Source of the DNA: Bacillota bacterium
GTDB taxonomy: Bacteria > Bacillota > Desulfotomaculia > Desulfotomaculales > JAJYZD01
Reading direction: 5' to 3'
Length of the DNA stretch: 38,269 nucleotides
Assembly (NCBI GenBank): GCA_021800315.1
Contig: JAJYZD010000001.1
Location: 1-38,269, forward strand
The notes beneath the pieces were generated by a model. It worked only from the letters and a program-made list of their open reading frames with translations. It made no database searches and had not been told where the DNA came from. Of the stretch, positions 16,697 through 25,134 are shown one piece after another. How positions within the stretch are numbered: position 1 is the stretch's first letter; every line of letters starts with the position of its first letter. A program made the translations under genes and the position numbers.

Positions 16697-16786
16697 AGGA
16701 TGCCGCGCACCCGGTCAAGCCCCAGACTTTCGGGGCACCCGTCCGCAGGGGGGCGGGTTGGTTGAGAGTGGGTAGGTTACCCCCGA

Positions 16787-16866
16787 AACCCCCGGTTTTA
16801 ACCGGGGGTCGGAGAACCGGATGCTAAGCTTTCCGGCTGTAAGCCGGAGGTATCAGCCTGGAGGAT
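16787..16866 (-). repeat. IS200-like double-hairpin element before mqnE
   Basis: Two hairpins lie 22 bases apart. The first pairs ACCCCCGGTT (16788) with AACCGGGGGT (ending 16809), like right-end hairpins of IS200/IS605 elements. The second is TCCGGCT with AGCCGGA (16832-16848) within GCTAAGCT...GGTATCAGCCTGGAGG, like the copies at 1-53 and 35157. No transposase lies between them, so this is a minimal element or a deletion remnant. Its final GGAGG serves as the ribosome site of mqnE. Confidence 0.5.
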
Positions 16867-16872
16867 TAGGAA

Positions 16873-17976
16873 ATGAAGCAAGTTTACGGGGATGAATGGC
16901 TTGCGGGTATTCGGGAGAAAATTCTGGCCGGGGAGCGGCTGGACCGGGCGGACGGCATCGGCCTGTTCGGTCACCCGGACCTGTTGGCCGTGGGCGAACT
17001 GGCCGCCCTGGTCAACGCCCGTAAAAACGGCGACCGGGTCCGTTTCATCGTCAACCGGCACGTCAACCCTACCAATGTCTGTGTGAACCTCTGTCCCCTG
17101 TGCGCTTTCGGGCGTCCGGCCGGGGCGGCGGACGCCTACACCATGAGCGCGGCCGAGGTGGACGCCAGGGTGGCCGGCGGCGGGGCGGGCATCACCGAGG
17201 TGCACATGGTGGCGGGCCTTAATCCCGCCCTGGGTCTGGACTATTACCTGGACCTGGTGGAGCGGGTGCGCCGCTTACGGCCGGGTGTCCTGCAGCAGTC
17301 CTTTACCGCCGTGGAAATCGACTTTCTGGCCGCCAGGGAAGGTTTGGGTATCGAAGAGGTGCTGCGGCGCTTCAAGCTGGCCGGCCTCACCTCCCTGCCG
17401 GGCGGGGGGGCCGAGGTGTTCAGTCCCCGGGTCCGGGCCCTCGTCTGCCCGAAGAAGATCAGCGGCGAGCGCTGGCTGGAGGTGCACGAGACGGCCCACC
17501 GCCTGGGTCTGCCCACCAACGCCACCATGCTCTACGGACATGTGGAAACCATCGGGGAACGGGTGGACCACCTGCTTGACTTACGCGCGTTACAGGACCG
17601 TACCGGCGGTTTCCTGGCCTTCATCCCCCTGGCCTTCCATCCCCGCAACACCGCCTTGGCGGGCCAAAACGGATTCCCCGGTCCCACCGGTGTGGACGAC
17701 TTGCGCATGCTGGCCGGGGCCCGGCTCATCCTGGACAACTTCGACCACGTCAAGGCCTTCTGGATCATGATCGGGCCCAAGCTGGCACAGGTTTCCCTGT
17801 CCTTCGGCGTGGACGACCTGGACGGCACGGTGGTGGAGGAACGCATCACCCACGCCGCCGGGGCCGGGACCGAGGAGGGCATCAGCCGGGCCGAACTGGA
17901 GCGACTGATCCGCGCCGCCGGCAAAATCCCGGTGGAGCGGGACACCCTGTACAACGCGGTGGGGGAGGCGGTTTAG
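16873..17976 (+). CDS. mqnE: aminofutalosine synthase (radical SAM)
   Basis: Joins 3-[(1-carboxyvinyl)oxy]benzoate, the product of MqnA, to an adenosyl radical to form 6-amino-6-deoxyfutalosine. It has 367 residues. The radical-SAM cluster ligands are C70, C74 and C77 in TNVCVNLCPLCAF. EVHMVAGLNPALGLDYY and LTSLPGGGAEVF are segments typical of the MqnE/MqnC/CofH group, and EVH..GL.P points to MqnE over MqnC. The ATG has GGAGG eight bases upstream, contributed by the repeat element. The gene is 176 bases after the UbiA gene and abuts mqnA. Confidence 0.93.
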   Translation: MKQVYGDEWLAGIREKILAGERLDRADGIGLFGHPDLLAVGELAALVNARKNGDRVRFIVNRHVNPTNVCVNLCPLCAFGRPAGAADAYTMSAAEVDARVAGGGAGITEVHMVAGLNPALGLDYYLDLVERVRRLRPGVLQQSFTAVEIDFLAAREGLGIEEVLRRFKLAGLTSLPGGGAEVFSPRVRALVCPKKISGERWLEVHETAHRLGLPTNATMLYGHVETIGERVDHLLDLRALQDRTGGFLAFIPLAFHPRNTALAGQNGFPGPTGVDDLRMLAGARLILDNFDHVKAFWIMIGPKLAQVSLSFGVDDLDGTVVEERITHAAGAGTEEGISRAELERLIRAAGKIPVERDTLYNAVGEAV

Positions 17977-18804
17977 GTGACCAGAATAAGGCTGGGACAG
18001 GTGGATTACATCAACTGTTTGCCCGTGTACCATTCCCTGGAGGAAGGCCCCCTGCCGCTGGACCTGGAACTGGTCAGGGGAACGCCTTCGGCCCTGAATA
18101 AGCTGTTTTTTGCCGGTCAGTTGGACTGCACGCCTCTTTCATCCATCGAGTATGCCCGCAACCGCGACCGCTGCGTCATCGTGCCCGGCCTGTGCATCGC
18201 CGCGGGCGGAAGGGTGGCCAGCATTCTCCTTTTCAGCCGCCTGCCGGTTACCGAACTGGAGGGTAAAACGGTGGCGCTGACCACGTCTTCGGCCACTTCG
18301 GTGGCGATGCTGCGCATTCTCCTCGAACACTATTTTCACGTGGACGTGCACTACGTGAGCGAGGCCCCGGAACTCGGAACCATGCTCTCCAGGGCTGAGG
18401 CGGCCCTCCTCATCGGGGATGACGCCCTCCGGGCCCACATCGGCGTCCGGACCTCCCCCGGGGGTGTCATCGTAACCGATCTGGGGGAGACGTGGAAGCA
18501 GTTCACCGGCGATCCGTTCGTGTACGCCCTTTGGGTGGTGCGCTCCGCTTTCGCCGTCGAACACCCGCGTCTGACCGGCCGGCTGGCGGCGTCACTCAAG
18601 GAGGCCCGGGAGACCGGAGCGGCCGACCTGGCGGTCGTGCGGGCCAAGGCCGTCAAGCGTACCGGGCTGCCGGACGACGTGGTCGAGGACTACTTCCGCA
18701 CCATCAAACTGGACTTCGATCCCGTCTACCGGCGGGCCCTGACCAACTTTTACGACTGGGCCTACAAGAGCGGTTTGACCGAAGAAAGGGTCCGGCTCGA
18801 TTAA
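17977..18804 (+). CDS. mqnA: chorismate dehydratase
   Basis: Dehydrates chorismate to 3-[(1-carboxyvinyl)oxy]benzoate, the first step of the futalosine pathway. It has 275 residues with the periplasmic-binding-protein-like fold of the MqnA/MqnD family. Family features: RLGQVDYINCLPVYHSLE at the start, VRGTPSALNKLFFAGQLDCTPLSSIEYA, SILLFSRLPVTELEGKTVALTTSSATSVAMLR, and ALLIGDDAL. The Asn-Cys-Leu-Pro substrate loop and the SSIEYA segment mark MqnA. The GTG start follows the mqnE stop directly with no gap, and its ribosome site (GGGGGAGG) lies inside the end of mqnE, so the two are coupled. Confidence 0.94.
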   Translation: MTRIRLGQVDYINCLPVYHSLEEGPLPLDLELVRGTPSALNKLFFAGQLDCTPLSSIEYARNRDRCVIVPGLCIAAGGRVASILLFSRLPVTELEGKTVALTTSSATSVAMLRILLEHYFHVDVHYVSEAPELGTMLSRAEAALLIGDDALRAHIGVRTSPGGVIVTDLGETWKQFTGDPFVYALWVVRSAFAVEHPRLTGRLAASLKEARETGAADLAVVRAKAVKRTGLPDDVVEDYFRTIKLDFDPVYRRALTNFYDWAYKSGLTEERVRLD

Positions 18805-18864
18805 TTTAGCGATTCCCTGCCGGCGCCGGAACGGTGGTAGGAAATGCGACCGAAGGCACCATGA

Positions 18865-18916
18865 CAAGCCCCCGGCTTAAACGGGGGTTGGGAAATCGGA
18901 CCTAAACCTGGCGGGT
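18865..18916 (-). repeat. remnant IS200-like hairpin before mqnC
   Basis: CCCCCG and CGGGGG (18869-18887) form a hairpin like the first one at 16788. It is followed by GGGAAATCGGACCTAA and CCTGGCGGG. Compared with the 16787 element, the second hairpin is deleted but both flanks are kept. The end lies 13 bases before the mqnC start and provides its only purine-rich ribosome-site candidate (GGCGGGTG). Confidence 0.4.
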
Positions 18917-18928
18917 GAAAACAACCCT

Positions 18929-20002
18929 ATGACGCACATAGACACCCTGCTGGCCGGGGCTGCGGCCGGGGAGAGGCTTACCCCGGACGAGGGAGTGGCC
19001 CTCCTTGCGGAAGCGGGCCTCCTTCAGCTTGGCCGGGCCGCCCACGCGGCCCGGATGCGGCTGCACCCGGAGAAGGCGGTCACCTACGTGGTGGACCGCA
19101 ACATCAATTACACCAACGTCTGCAAGGTCCGTTGCCGCTTTTGCGCTTTCTGCCGGCCGGAGAACCATCCCGAGGCCTACGTCCTGGCGACGGACGAACT
19201 CCTGGCCAAGGTCCGGGAAACCGTGGCGGCCGGCGGCACCGAGCTGTTGATCCAGGGAGGCCTTCATCCCGGCCTGGGGCTCGACTTTTACCTGGACATG
19301 CTGCGCGCGGTCAAGGAGCGCTGGAATATCCACATCCACTCCTTTTCCCCGCCGGAAATAGCCCACCTGGCCGACCTCGCCGGTGTGAGCGACCGGGAGG
19401 TGCTGGCGGCGCTTAAAGACGCCGGCCTGGACTCCCTGCCGGGGGGAGGGGCGGAAATCCTGGTTGACCGGGTGCGCGACCTGGTCAGCCCGGGCAAGAC
19501 CGGTACCGGCCGCTGGTTGTCCGTCATGCGCGACGCCCACGCCCTGGGTATGAAGGGCACCGCCACCATGATGTTCGGCCACCTGGAAACTCCGGCCGAG
19601 CGGGTGGAGCACATGCTGCGGATCAGGGAACTGCAGGACGCGACCGGCGGCTTTACGGCCTTCATTCCCTGGACCTTTCAGCCGGGCCACACGGTTTTGG
19701 GCGGGACGGGGGCCACGGCGCACGAGTATCTGCGTACGCTGGCCCTGGCCCGCCTCTTTCTGGACAACGTGCCCAACCTGCAGGTTTCCTGGGTGACCCA
19801 GGGCGCCCGGGTGGCACAGGTGGCTCTTTTCTTCGGAGCCAACGATTTCGGCAGCACGATGCTGGAAGAGAACGTGGTGCGCTCCGCCGGGGTAACCTAC
19901 CGGATGAGCATGGGGGAGATTCACCGGGTCATCGAGGCGGCCGGTTTCGTCTGGGCCAAGAGGGATACCGGCTACCGGATACTGGAACGGGAAGAAGGTT
20001 GA
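18929..20002 (+). CDS. mqnC: dehypoxanthine futalosine cyclase (radical SAM)
   Basis: Cyclises dehypoxanthine futalosine to cyclic dehypoxanthine futalosine in menaquinone synthesis. It has 357 residues. Radical-SAM ligands are C65, C69 and C72 in TNVCKVRCRFCAF. Further family segments are ELLIQGGLHPGLGLDFY, IHIHSFSPPEI, LDSLPGGGAEIL and WTFQPGHT. QGGLHP and the IHSFSPPEI stretch distinguish MqnC from MqnE. The ATG has only a weak ribosome site (GGCGGG) from the repeat remnant. It lies 124 bases after mqnA, and selA starts 6 bases after its stop. The intermediate step needs MqnB or an adenosine deaminase plus nucleosidase, not encoded here. Confidence 0.94.
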   Translation: MTHIDTLLAGAAAGERLTPDEGVALLAEAGLLQLGRAAHAARMRLHPEKAVTYVVDRNINYTNVCKVRCRFCAFCRPENHPEAYVLATDELLAKVRETVAAGGTELLIQGGLHPGLGLDFYLDMLRAVKERWNIHIHSFSPPEIAHLADLAGVSDREVLAALKDAGLDSLPGGGAEILVDRVRDLVSPGKTGTGRWLSVMRDAHALGMKGTATMMFGHLETPAERVEHMLRIRELQDATGGFTAFIPWTFQPGHTVLGGTGATAHEYLRTLALARLFLDNVPNLQVSWVTQGARVAQVALFFGANDFGSTMLEENVVRSAGVTYRMSMGEIHRVIEAAGFVWAKRDTGYRILEREEG

Positions 20003-20008
20003 TGGCGG

Positions 20009-21427
20009 GTGCGCGAGGATAGGCCCAACCCCCTGCGGGCGCTGCCGCCGGTGGACGAAGTGCTGCGTCGGGCCGCGCCGGATCTTGCCGCTTGTCCGCG
20101 GGTGCTGGCCCGGGAGGCCGCCCGGCGGGCGGTGGAGGAGATGCGCGGCCGGCTGGCGGCCGGGAGGGAGACGGGGGACAGGGAGGACCTGGCCGGGCGG
20201 GCCGTGCGGCTGACCCTGGAATACGCGGCCGGCCTTTCCCGTCCCCACTTAAGGCGGGTGATCAACGCCACCGGGGTCGTCCTGCATACCAACCTGGGCC
20301 GGTCCCCCCTGGCCGAAGAAGCCCTGGCGGCGGTCACGCGGGTGGCCGGGGGGTACGCCAACCTGGAACTGGATCTGGGCACCGGACGGCGGGGCTCCCG
20401 CTACCAGGCTGTGGAAGGTATCCTGACCAGGCTGACCGGGGCCCAGTCGGCCCTGGTTGTGAACAACAACGCGGCGGCGGTGCTGCTGGCGCTGGGTACC
20501 CTGGCCGCCGGCCGGGAGGTCGTCGTGTCGCGGGGGCAGTTGGTGGAAATCGGCGGTTCCTTCCGCATTCCGGACGTCATGGCGGCCAGCGGGGCCGTCC
20601 TGGTCGAGGCGGGCACCACCAACAAGACCTACCGGGCCGACTACGAGCGGGCCTGCGGGGAGCGCACGGCCCTACTCCTGCAAGTGCACACCAGCAACTA
20701 CCGGGTGGTCGGGTTCGTGCACGAGACCACCACCCTCGAACTGGTGGAACTGGGACGCGAGCGGGGCCTGCCGGTGATGTGCGACCTGGGCAGCGGCTGC
20801 CTGGCCGACCTGGCCGCTTATCAATTGCCCGGTGAACCCACCGTGTCCGAGGTGGTGGCCGCTGGCGCGGACGTGGTCACCTTTTCCGGCGACAAGCTGC
20901 TGGGGGGGCCCCAGGCCGGCATCATCGTGGGCCGGCGGGACCTGCTGGAACGGATGAAAAAGAACCCCCTGACCCGCGCCCTGCGCATCGACAAAATGAC
21001 GGCGGCCGCCCTCGAGGCCACCCTGAGGGTCTACCTGGATCCGGAGCGGGCGCTCGCCGCGATTCCCGTGTTACGCATGCTGACCATGGACCGGGAGACC
21101 TTGCGCGGGCTTGCCGGCGGGTTGGCCGCCGCCATAAGCCGCCGGACCGGCCCGGGGCGGGTGGCACTGGTGGAAGGGATCTCCCGGGTGGGGGGCGGAG
21201 CCCTGCCCCTGGCGGAACTGCCCGCCGTGCTGGTGGAGTTGACGCCGCCCGGGGTAGGCGCCGCCGAGATGCAGCGGAGGCTCAGGGAAGGGCCGGTGCC
21301 GGTGATGGTCCGCGTGCAGGAGGACAGGGTGCTGTTCGACCCGCGGACCCTTTTGCCCGGGGACGGGGAACTGCTGGCCGAACAGGTGGCCCAGGCGATT
21401 GGGGGTGACGGGATTTGCGTTCCCTGA
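20009..21427 (+). CDS. selA: L-seryl-tRNA(Sec) selenium transferase
   Basis: A PLP enzyme that converts Ser-tRNA(Sec) to Sec-tRNA(Sec) with selenophosphate. It has 472 residues, the usual length. Recognised segments: RVINATGVVLHTNLGRSPL, YANLELDLGTGRRGSRY, ALVVNNNAAAVLL, VEAGTTNKTY, LGSGCLADL and the PLP-lysine motif TFSGDKLLGGPQAG with K296. The start is GTG 20009, preceded by GAAGAAGG at a somewhat long distance. It overlaps selB by 13 bases, and mqnC ends 6 bases upstream, so selAB may be read through from the menaquinone genes. Its presence means the organism uses selenocysteine. Confidence 0.96.
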   Translation: MREDRPNPLRALPPVDEVLRRAAPDLAACPRVLAREAARRAVEEMRGRLAAGRETGDREDLAGRAVRLTLEYAAGLSRPHLRRVINATGVVLHTNLGRSPLAEEALAAVTRVAGGYANLELDLGTGRRGSRYQAVEGILTRLTGAQSALVVNNNAAAVLLALGTLAAGREVVVSRGQLVEIGGSFRIPDVMAASGAVLVEAGTTNKTYRADYERACGERTALLLQVHTSNYRVVGFVHETTTLELVELGRERGLPVMCDLGSGCLADLAAYQLPGEPTVSEVVAAGADVVTFSGDKLLGGPQAGIIVGRRDLLERMKKNPLTRALRIDKMTAAALEATLRVYLDPERALAAIPVLRMLTMDRETLRGLAGGLAAAISRRTGPGRVALVEGISRVGGGALPLAELPAVLVELTPPGVGAAEMQRRLREGPVPVMVRVQEDRVLFDPRTLLPGDGELLAEQVAQAIGGDGICVP

Positions 21428-23313
21428 TCATCGGCACGGCCGGCCACGTGGACCACGGCAAAACGGCCCTGATCCGGGCGCTGACCGGTGTGGACACCGA
21501 CCGTCTGAAGGAAGAGAAGGAGCGGGGCATCTCCATCGAACTGGGCTTCGCCTCCCTAAGCCTGCCGTCCCTTGGTACGGCAGGCATCGTGGATGTGCCC
21601 GGCCACGAGCGGTTTATCCGCCAGATGCTGGCCGGTGTGGGCGGCATCGACCTGGTGCTGCTGGTGGTGGCGGCCGACGAGGGCGTCATGCCCCAGACCC
21701 GCGAACACATGGACATCGTGGGCCTCCTGCAGATTACCCGCGGCGTGGTGGCGCTCACCAAGGTAGACCTGGTGGACGACGAGTGGCTGGACCTGGTGCG
21801 GGAAGAGGTCGGCGAATACCTCCAGACCACCACCCTGGCCGGCGCCCCGGTGGTGCCGGTTTCGAGCATCACCGGCCGGGGGCTGGACGAACTCCTGGCC
21901 GGGATGGACCGGGTCGCCCTTACCGTGCCGGAGCATCCGGCCTCGGGGGCGCCCCGGCTGCCGGTGGACCGGGTTTTCTCCGTCACCGGGTTCGGCACGG
22001 TGGTGACCGGTACTCTGGTTGCGGGACGTTTGTCCGTGGGCGACGCGGTGGAGATACTGCCGGAGGGCCTTTCAAGCAAGGTTCGTTCCATGCAGGTACA
22101 TAACAAAAAGGTGGATGCGGCCTTCGCCGGCCAGCGGGTGGCCGTCAACCTGACCGGCCTGGAAGTGGACGATATCGCCCGGGGCAGCCTTCTGGCATCC
22201 CCCGGCCACCTCACGCCCGCCCACCGCCTCGACGTTCACCTGCAACTGCTGGCCAAGGCCGCCCATCCCCTGAAGAACAGGACCAGGGTGCGGGTCCACC
22301 TGGGCACGGCCGAACTCCTGGGCCGGGTCCGCCTCCTTGATCGGGAGGAATTCAAACCGGGGGAAGAAGGCTACGTGCAACTGGAGTTGGAGGGCAAGGT
22401 CGCGGCGGCCCGGGGGGACCGGTTCGTGGTGCGCTCCTATTCGCCCATGCACACCATCGGCGGCGGTACGGTCGTCGAGAACGGTACGCCCCGCTACCGG
22501 CGCTTCAGGCCCGAGGTCATGGAGCAGATCGCCACCCGGGAGCACGGAACTCCGGCCGAGTTGGTGGCCCAGCACCTGGCCGGCTTGAAGGTGCCGGCGG
22601 GAGCGGGGGACATAGCCGGGGACTGCGGGCTCTCAGCCGAAGTGACCGGGGAAACCCTGGCCTTCCTTGCGGCCGGCGACCGGGCGGTGGCCATGGAAGG
22701 GCTTTACCTGGACCAGGCCCGCTTTGCGGCCCTGGTCGAGACCATGACCGTAAAGCTTTCCGCCTACCAGGCGGACTACCCTTTGCGCGAGGGCATGCCC
22801 CGGGAGGAACTGCGCTCCCGCGTTTTCACGGGCTGGCCCGCCAAGCCGTTCGCCGCCGTGCTGGAGGAGGCGGCCCGGCGCGGGGCGGTGGTTTTGAGCG
22901 CCAAGGCGGCGCACCTGCCGGGCTTCGTACCCGGCACCGCCATGCGGGAGACCGGGGAACGGGCCGCCGGCCTGGTCAGGGAGGGCGGGTTTTTGCCGCC
23001 CGGCTGGGAGGCGGTGCTAAAGGAATTGAACCTGGCGCCCGAACCGGGCTCCGAACTCCTCCAGCTTTTGCTGCGCGAGGGACTGCTGGTCAAGATAGCC
23101 GACGATGCTTACTGGCACCGGGAGACCCTTGGCGAGGCCAGGGACCTGGTGACCGGTCACCTGCGGGAAAAGGGGGAGATCACCGTGGGCGCCCTGCGCG
23201 ACCTGCTGGGCACCTCCCGGCGCTTTGCCCTGCCTTTGCTGGAATACTTCGACCGGGAGCGCCTGACCCGGCGCGTGGGCGACGTCCGGGTGCCCGGGCG
23301 CGCCCTGGGCTAG
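21415..23313 (+). CDS. selB: selenocysteine-specific elongation factor
   Basis: A GTPase that delivers Sec-tRNA(Sec) to UGA codons with a SECIS hairpin. It has 632 residues, normal length. The G domain has GTAGHVDHGKTALIRALTG (G1), DVPGHERF (G3) and TKVD (G4). Translation-factor beta-barrels follow (PVDRVFSVTGFGTVVTGTL), and C-terminal winged-helix repeats bind the SECIS RNA. The start is TTG 21415, behind GGGGGTGA inside the end of selA. Its stop TAG overlaps the stop of the convergent PPC gene through the palindrome CTAG. selC and selD were not found nearby. Confidence 0.96.
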   Translation: MRSLIIGTAGHVDHGKTALIRALTGVDTDRLKEEKERGISIELGFASLSLPSLGTAGIVDVPGHERFIRQMLAGVGGIDLVLLVVAADEGVMPQTREHMDIVGLLQITRGVVALTKVDLVDDEWLDLVREEVGEYLQTTTLAGAPVVPVSSITGRGLDELLAGMDRVALTVPEHPASGAPRLPVDRVFSVTGFGTVVTGTLVAGRLSVGDAVEILPEGLSSKVRSMQVHNKKVDAAFAGQRVAVNLTGLEVDDIARGSLLASPGHLTPAHRLDVHLQLLAKAAHPLKNRTRVRVHLGTAELLGRVRLLDREEFKPGEEGYVQLELEGKVAAARGDRFVVRSYSPMHTIGGGTVVENGTPRYRRFRPEVMEQIATREHGTPAELVAQHLAGLKVPAGAGDIAGDCGLSAEVTGETLAFLAAGDRAVAMEGLYLDQARFAALVETMTVKLSAYQADYPLREGMPREELRSRVFTGWPAKPFAAVLEEAARRGAVVLSAKAAHLPGFVPGTAMRETGERAAGLVREGGFLPPGWEAVLKELNLAPEPGSELLQLLLREGLLVKIADDAYWHRETLGEARDLVTGHLREKGEITVGALRDLLGTSRRFALPLLEYFDRERLTRRVGDVRVPGRALG

Positions 23314-23735
23314 GGCCACAGCCACAATCCGGTCACCGGATCCCTTTGCCGCACCGGAGCCGGGGCGTGGTTCCACTCGGAGACGGCGAACTCGCAGGCG
23401 AAGACCGTGCAGCCGTTGACCAGGTGCCCGCCGAAAGCGCGGCCGGTCCGGTCGGCCAGGACCACGTGGGCGTGGACGAAGGGCCGCCCGTCCTTCAGGG
23501 AGACGTTGCCGGCCAGGGTCAGGAGTTCCACTTCGTCATCGAAGGCGACCTCGTGATAGACCTGCTCCTTCTGGTCGTAGAAGGCCACGACGGCCCGCGA
23601 CAGCGCGCCCAGGGCCCGCACCCCGCCGTGCTGAATGTGGTTTTGTTCGCAGAACCCGGTAAGGGACGCCAGAAGGTCCGATCCGTGGGGCAGCCTGCCC
23701 GTGAACCGGCGCTCGTCCGGTTGATCCGTAGCCAA
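23310..23735 (-). CDS. PPC-domain (DUF296) protein
   Basis: A 141-residue protein of the PPC/DUF296 family (plant and prokaryote conserved domain). These trimeric proteins often carry His-based metal sites and, in plants, accompany AT-hooks. The core is present: LPHGSDLLASLTGFCEQNHIQHGGVRALGALSRAVVAFYD, then HAHVVLADRTGRAFGGHLVNGCTVFACEFAV. HAHV and GGHL supply the candidate metal-binding His residues. No AT-hook is attached. The start is TTG, six bases after GGAGTGA. It is the last of three same-strand genes (MarR, DUF3786, PPC), with a 58-base gap before it. DNA binding in bacteria is not established. Confidence 0.85.
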   Translation of the reverse strand: MATDQPDERRFTGRLPHGSDLLASLTGFCEQNHIQHGGVRALGALSRAVVAFYDQKEQVYHEVAFDDEVELLTLAGNVSLKDGRPFVHAHVVLADRTGRAFGGHLVNGCTVFACEFAVSEWNHAPAPVRQRDPVTGLWLWP

Positions 23736-23793
23736 AAGCGTTCACTCCGTTTATACTGAATTCCGACGCGTCTTTACCTGGCGGGACCGGTTG

Positions 23794-24609
23794 TCAACCG
23801 GTCCCGTCCGCTAAAGAATGCCTTGCCATTATCTTCTCCACCATGGCGACGATTCCTGCGAAAATGCCGAAAACCCCCTTGATGCCCAGGTTGTCGGCGG
23901 CGGTAAGGTCGAAAAAGACGTTCAGGCGCACCGCGCCGTTTTCCAGGCGGCTGTATGAAATCAAAACGGGAACCTTCGGCAGCGGGTGCAGGACGACGGA
24001 TAGGTCGCACGCCGCGATACCGGACGGCCGGCCGCCGAAAACAAGCAACAGGCATTCCAGGAGTTCGGGGTCCATGGCAGCGAGTTCGTGCAGACTCTTT
24101 TCGCATCTCTGTTCGAAAAGCGGGTTCCACGTATCCCCGCCTTCCAGTTCCCGGAAAGGAACCCACTCGCCCAGGGGGTCGCGGCCCGGGCTTTCCAGGA
24201 CATAGTTGACGAGAGGCATAATGACCCAGGGGTTGATGTGGCACTCGGACGTGATTCGGCCATCGTAATGGATGAAGTAGGGCTTGCCCAGGCACTTTAT
24301 GGTCATCCCGCCGGCCTTGAGAGTGGCGCCCAGCCTTGGGGCGGCCAGGGAAAAGTCTACCGTACCGATTTCCCCGCCGAACCTGGCCAGGCATGCCGCC
24401 AGTTGCTGCTCCGCGGAGACGCCCGGCTTTTCGACTTTTACCTCCAGCTGTTTGGTTAGGCCCAAGTCCAGGCCGGGGCAGTCCGCCGGGCGCTTTTCAC
24501 CTTTTATCACCGCGGCGGCGAAGGCCAGGCAGGACGGCAGCCGGCACTCCCGGCAGTTTGACCTGGGGAGCAGCCGGTAAAGGTCCAGGGGGTTTTTGAT
24601 GGTGGGCAC
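23794..24609 (-). CDS. Fe-S domain plus DUF3786 protein
   Basis: A 271-residue cytoplasmic protein. The N-terminal 45 residues hold a four-Cys iron-sulfur motif (NCRECRLPSCLAFA...DCPGL), as in the acetyl-CoA decarbonylase/synthase gamma subunit and related small Fe-S domains. The rest matches DUF3786 as I remember it: GKPYFIHYDGRI, a VNYVL segment, WVPFRELEGGDTWNPLFEQRCEKSL and FGGRPSGI.ACDLSVVLHPLPKVPVLI. Such proteins occur in anaerobes and may serve in corrinoid or one-carbon metabolism, but the function is unknown. The start is GTG with GGAGAGGAG upstream. It lies 30 bases after the MarR gene and is probably co-transcribed with it. Confidence 0.85.
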   Translation of the reverse strand: MPTIKNPLDLYRLLPRSNCRECRLPSCLAFAAAVIKGEKRPADCPGLDLGLTKQLEVKVEKPGVSAEQQLAACLARFGGEIGTVDFSLAAPRLGATLKAGGMTIKCLGKPYFIHYDGRITSECHINPWVIMPLVNYVLESPGRDPLGEWVPFRELEGGDTWNPLFEQRCEKSLHELAAMDPELLECLLLVFGGRPSGIAACDLSVVLHPLPKVPVLISYSRLENGAVRLNVFFDLTAADNLGIKGVFGIFAGIVAMVEKIMARHSLADGTG

Positions 24610-24639
24610 CGGGACATTACTCCTCTCCCGAACGAAAAA

Positions 24640-25095
24640 TCAATCCGATTCCAGGCCGGCCTTCAGTTTTCCCAGCAGTTCTGTAAGGATTTCCTTTTCC
24701 TGGTTGCTGGGGGCCGACATCACCTTGCCGATAAAGGCGGTGTGAATGGGCAGAAAGTACTCCATAAGCCAGCGGGCCTTGTCCGTGAGATAGACCCGGA
24801 GCACCCTCCGGTCGGACGGGTCGTCTTCGCGAAACACCAGGTCGTCTTTCTCCAACCGCTCGATGAGGCCGGTGACGTTGGCACTGGATACCAGCACCTT
24901 CGTACTCAGCTCTGCTTGAATCAAACCGCCGCCAGCCAGGTAAAGCTGGACCAGGGCGTTGAACTTGGGCCAGGACAGACCGTACCGGGCAAAATGTACG
25001 GCGAAGGCGTCCTCCAGGGCGTCCCAGGTCTGGGTCATCTCCATGAGAGACCTGGTGGCGAGGTAGCGGTTGACCGGGTCACCATTCTCCGCCAA
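24640..25095 (-). CDS. MarR-family transcriptional regulator
   Basis: A 151-residue dimeric winged-helix regulator. The recognition region reads GGGLIQAELSTKVLVSSANVTGLIERLEKDDLVFREDD, and the wing is PSDRRVLRVYLTDKA, which closely follows the MarR consensus DRR...L.LT..G. Flanking helices for dimerisation are at both ends. The start is TTG 25095 behind GGGAGGCGG. The 16-base palindrome at 25119-25134 lies just upstream and is the natural operator for self-regulation. The ligand is unknown. It is the first gene of a probable operon with the DUF3786 and PPC genes, so it probably controls them. Confidence 0.93.
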   Translation of the reverse strand: MAENGDPVNRYLATRSLMEMTQTWDALEDAFAVHFARYGLSWPKFNALVQLYLAGGGLIQAELSTKVLVSSANVTGLIERLEKDDLVFREDDPSDRRVLRVYLTDKARWLMEYFLPIHTAFIGKVMSAPSNQEKEILTELLGKLKAGLESD

Positions 25096-25118
25096 TCCGT
25101 ACCGCCTCCCGTCGATAT

Positions 25119-25134
25119 CGTTAATATATTAACG
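25119..25134. promoter_or_regulatory. palindromic operator upstream of the MarR gene
   Basis: CGTTAATATATTAACG is a perfect 16-base palindrome, 24 bases before the MarR start codon. It overlaps a second palindrome TAACGTTA (25130-25137). MarR dimers bind such 16-20 base palindromes, typically over the promoter of their own operon. The promoter itself is not clear-cut, but a TTTACA on the minus strand lies just upstream of the palindrome. Confidence 0.65.

Noticed and set aside
18902..20248. A 448-codon minus-strand frame opposite mqnC and selA
   Set aside because: Same shadow effect. The plus strand carries unmistakable MqnC and SelA motifs.
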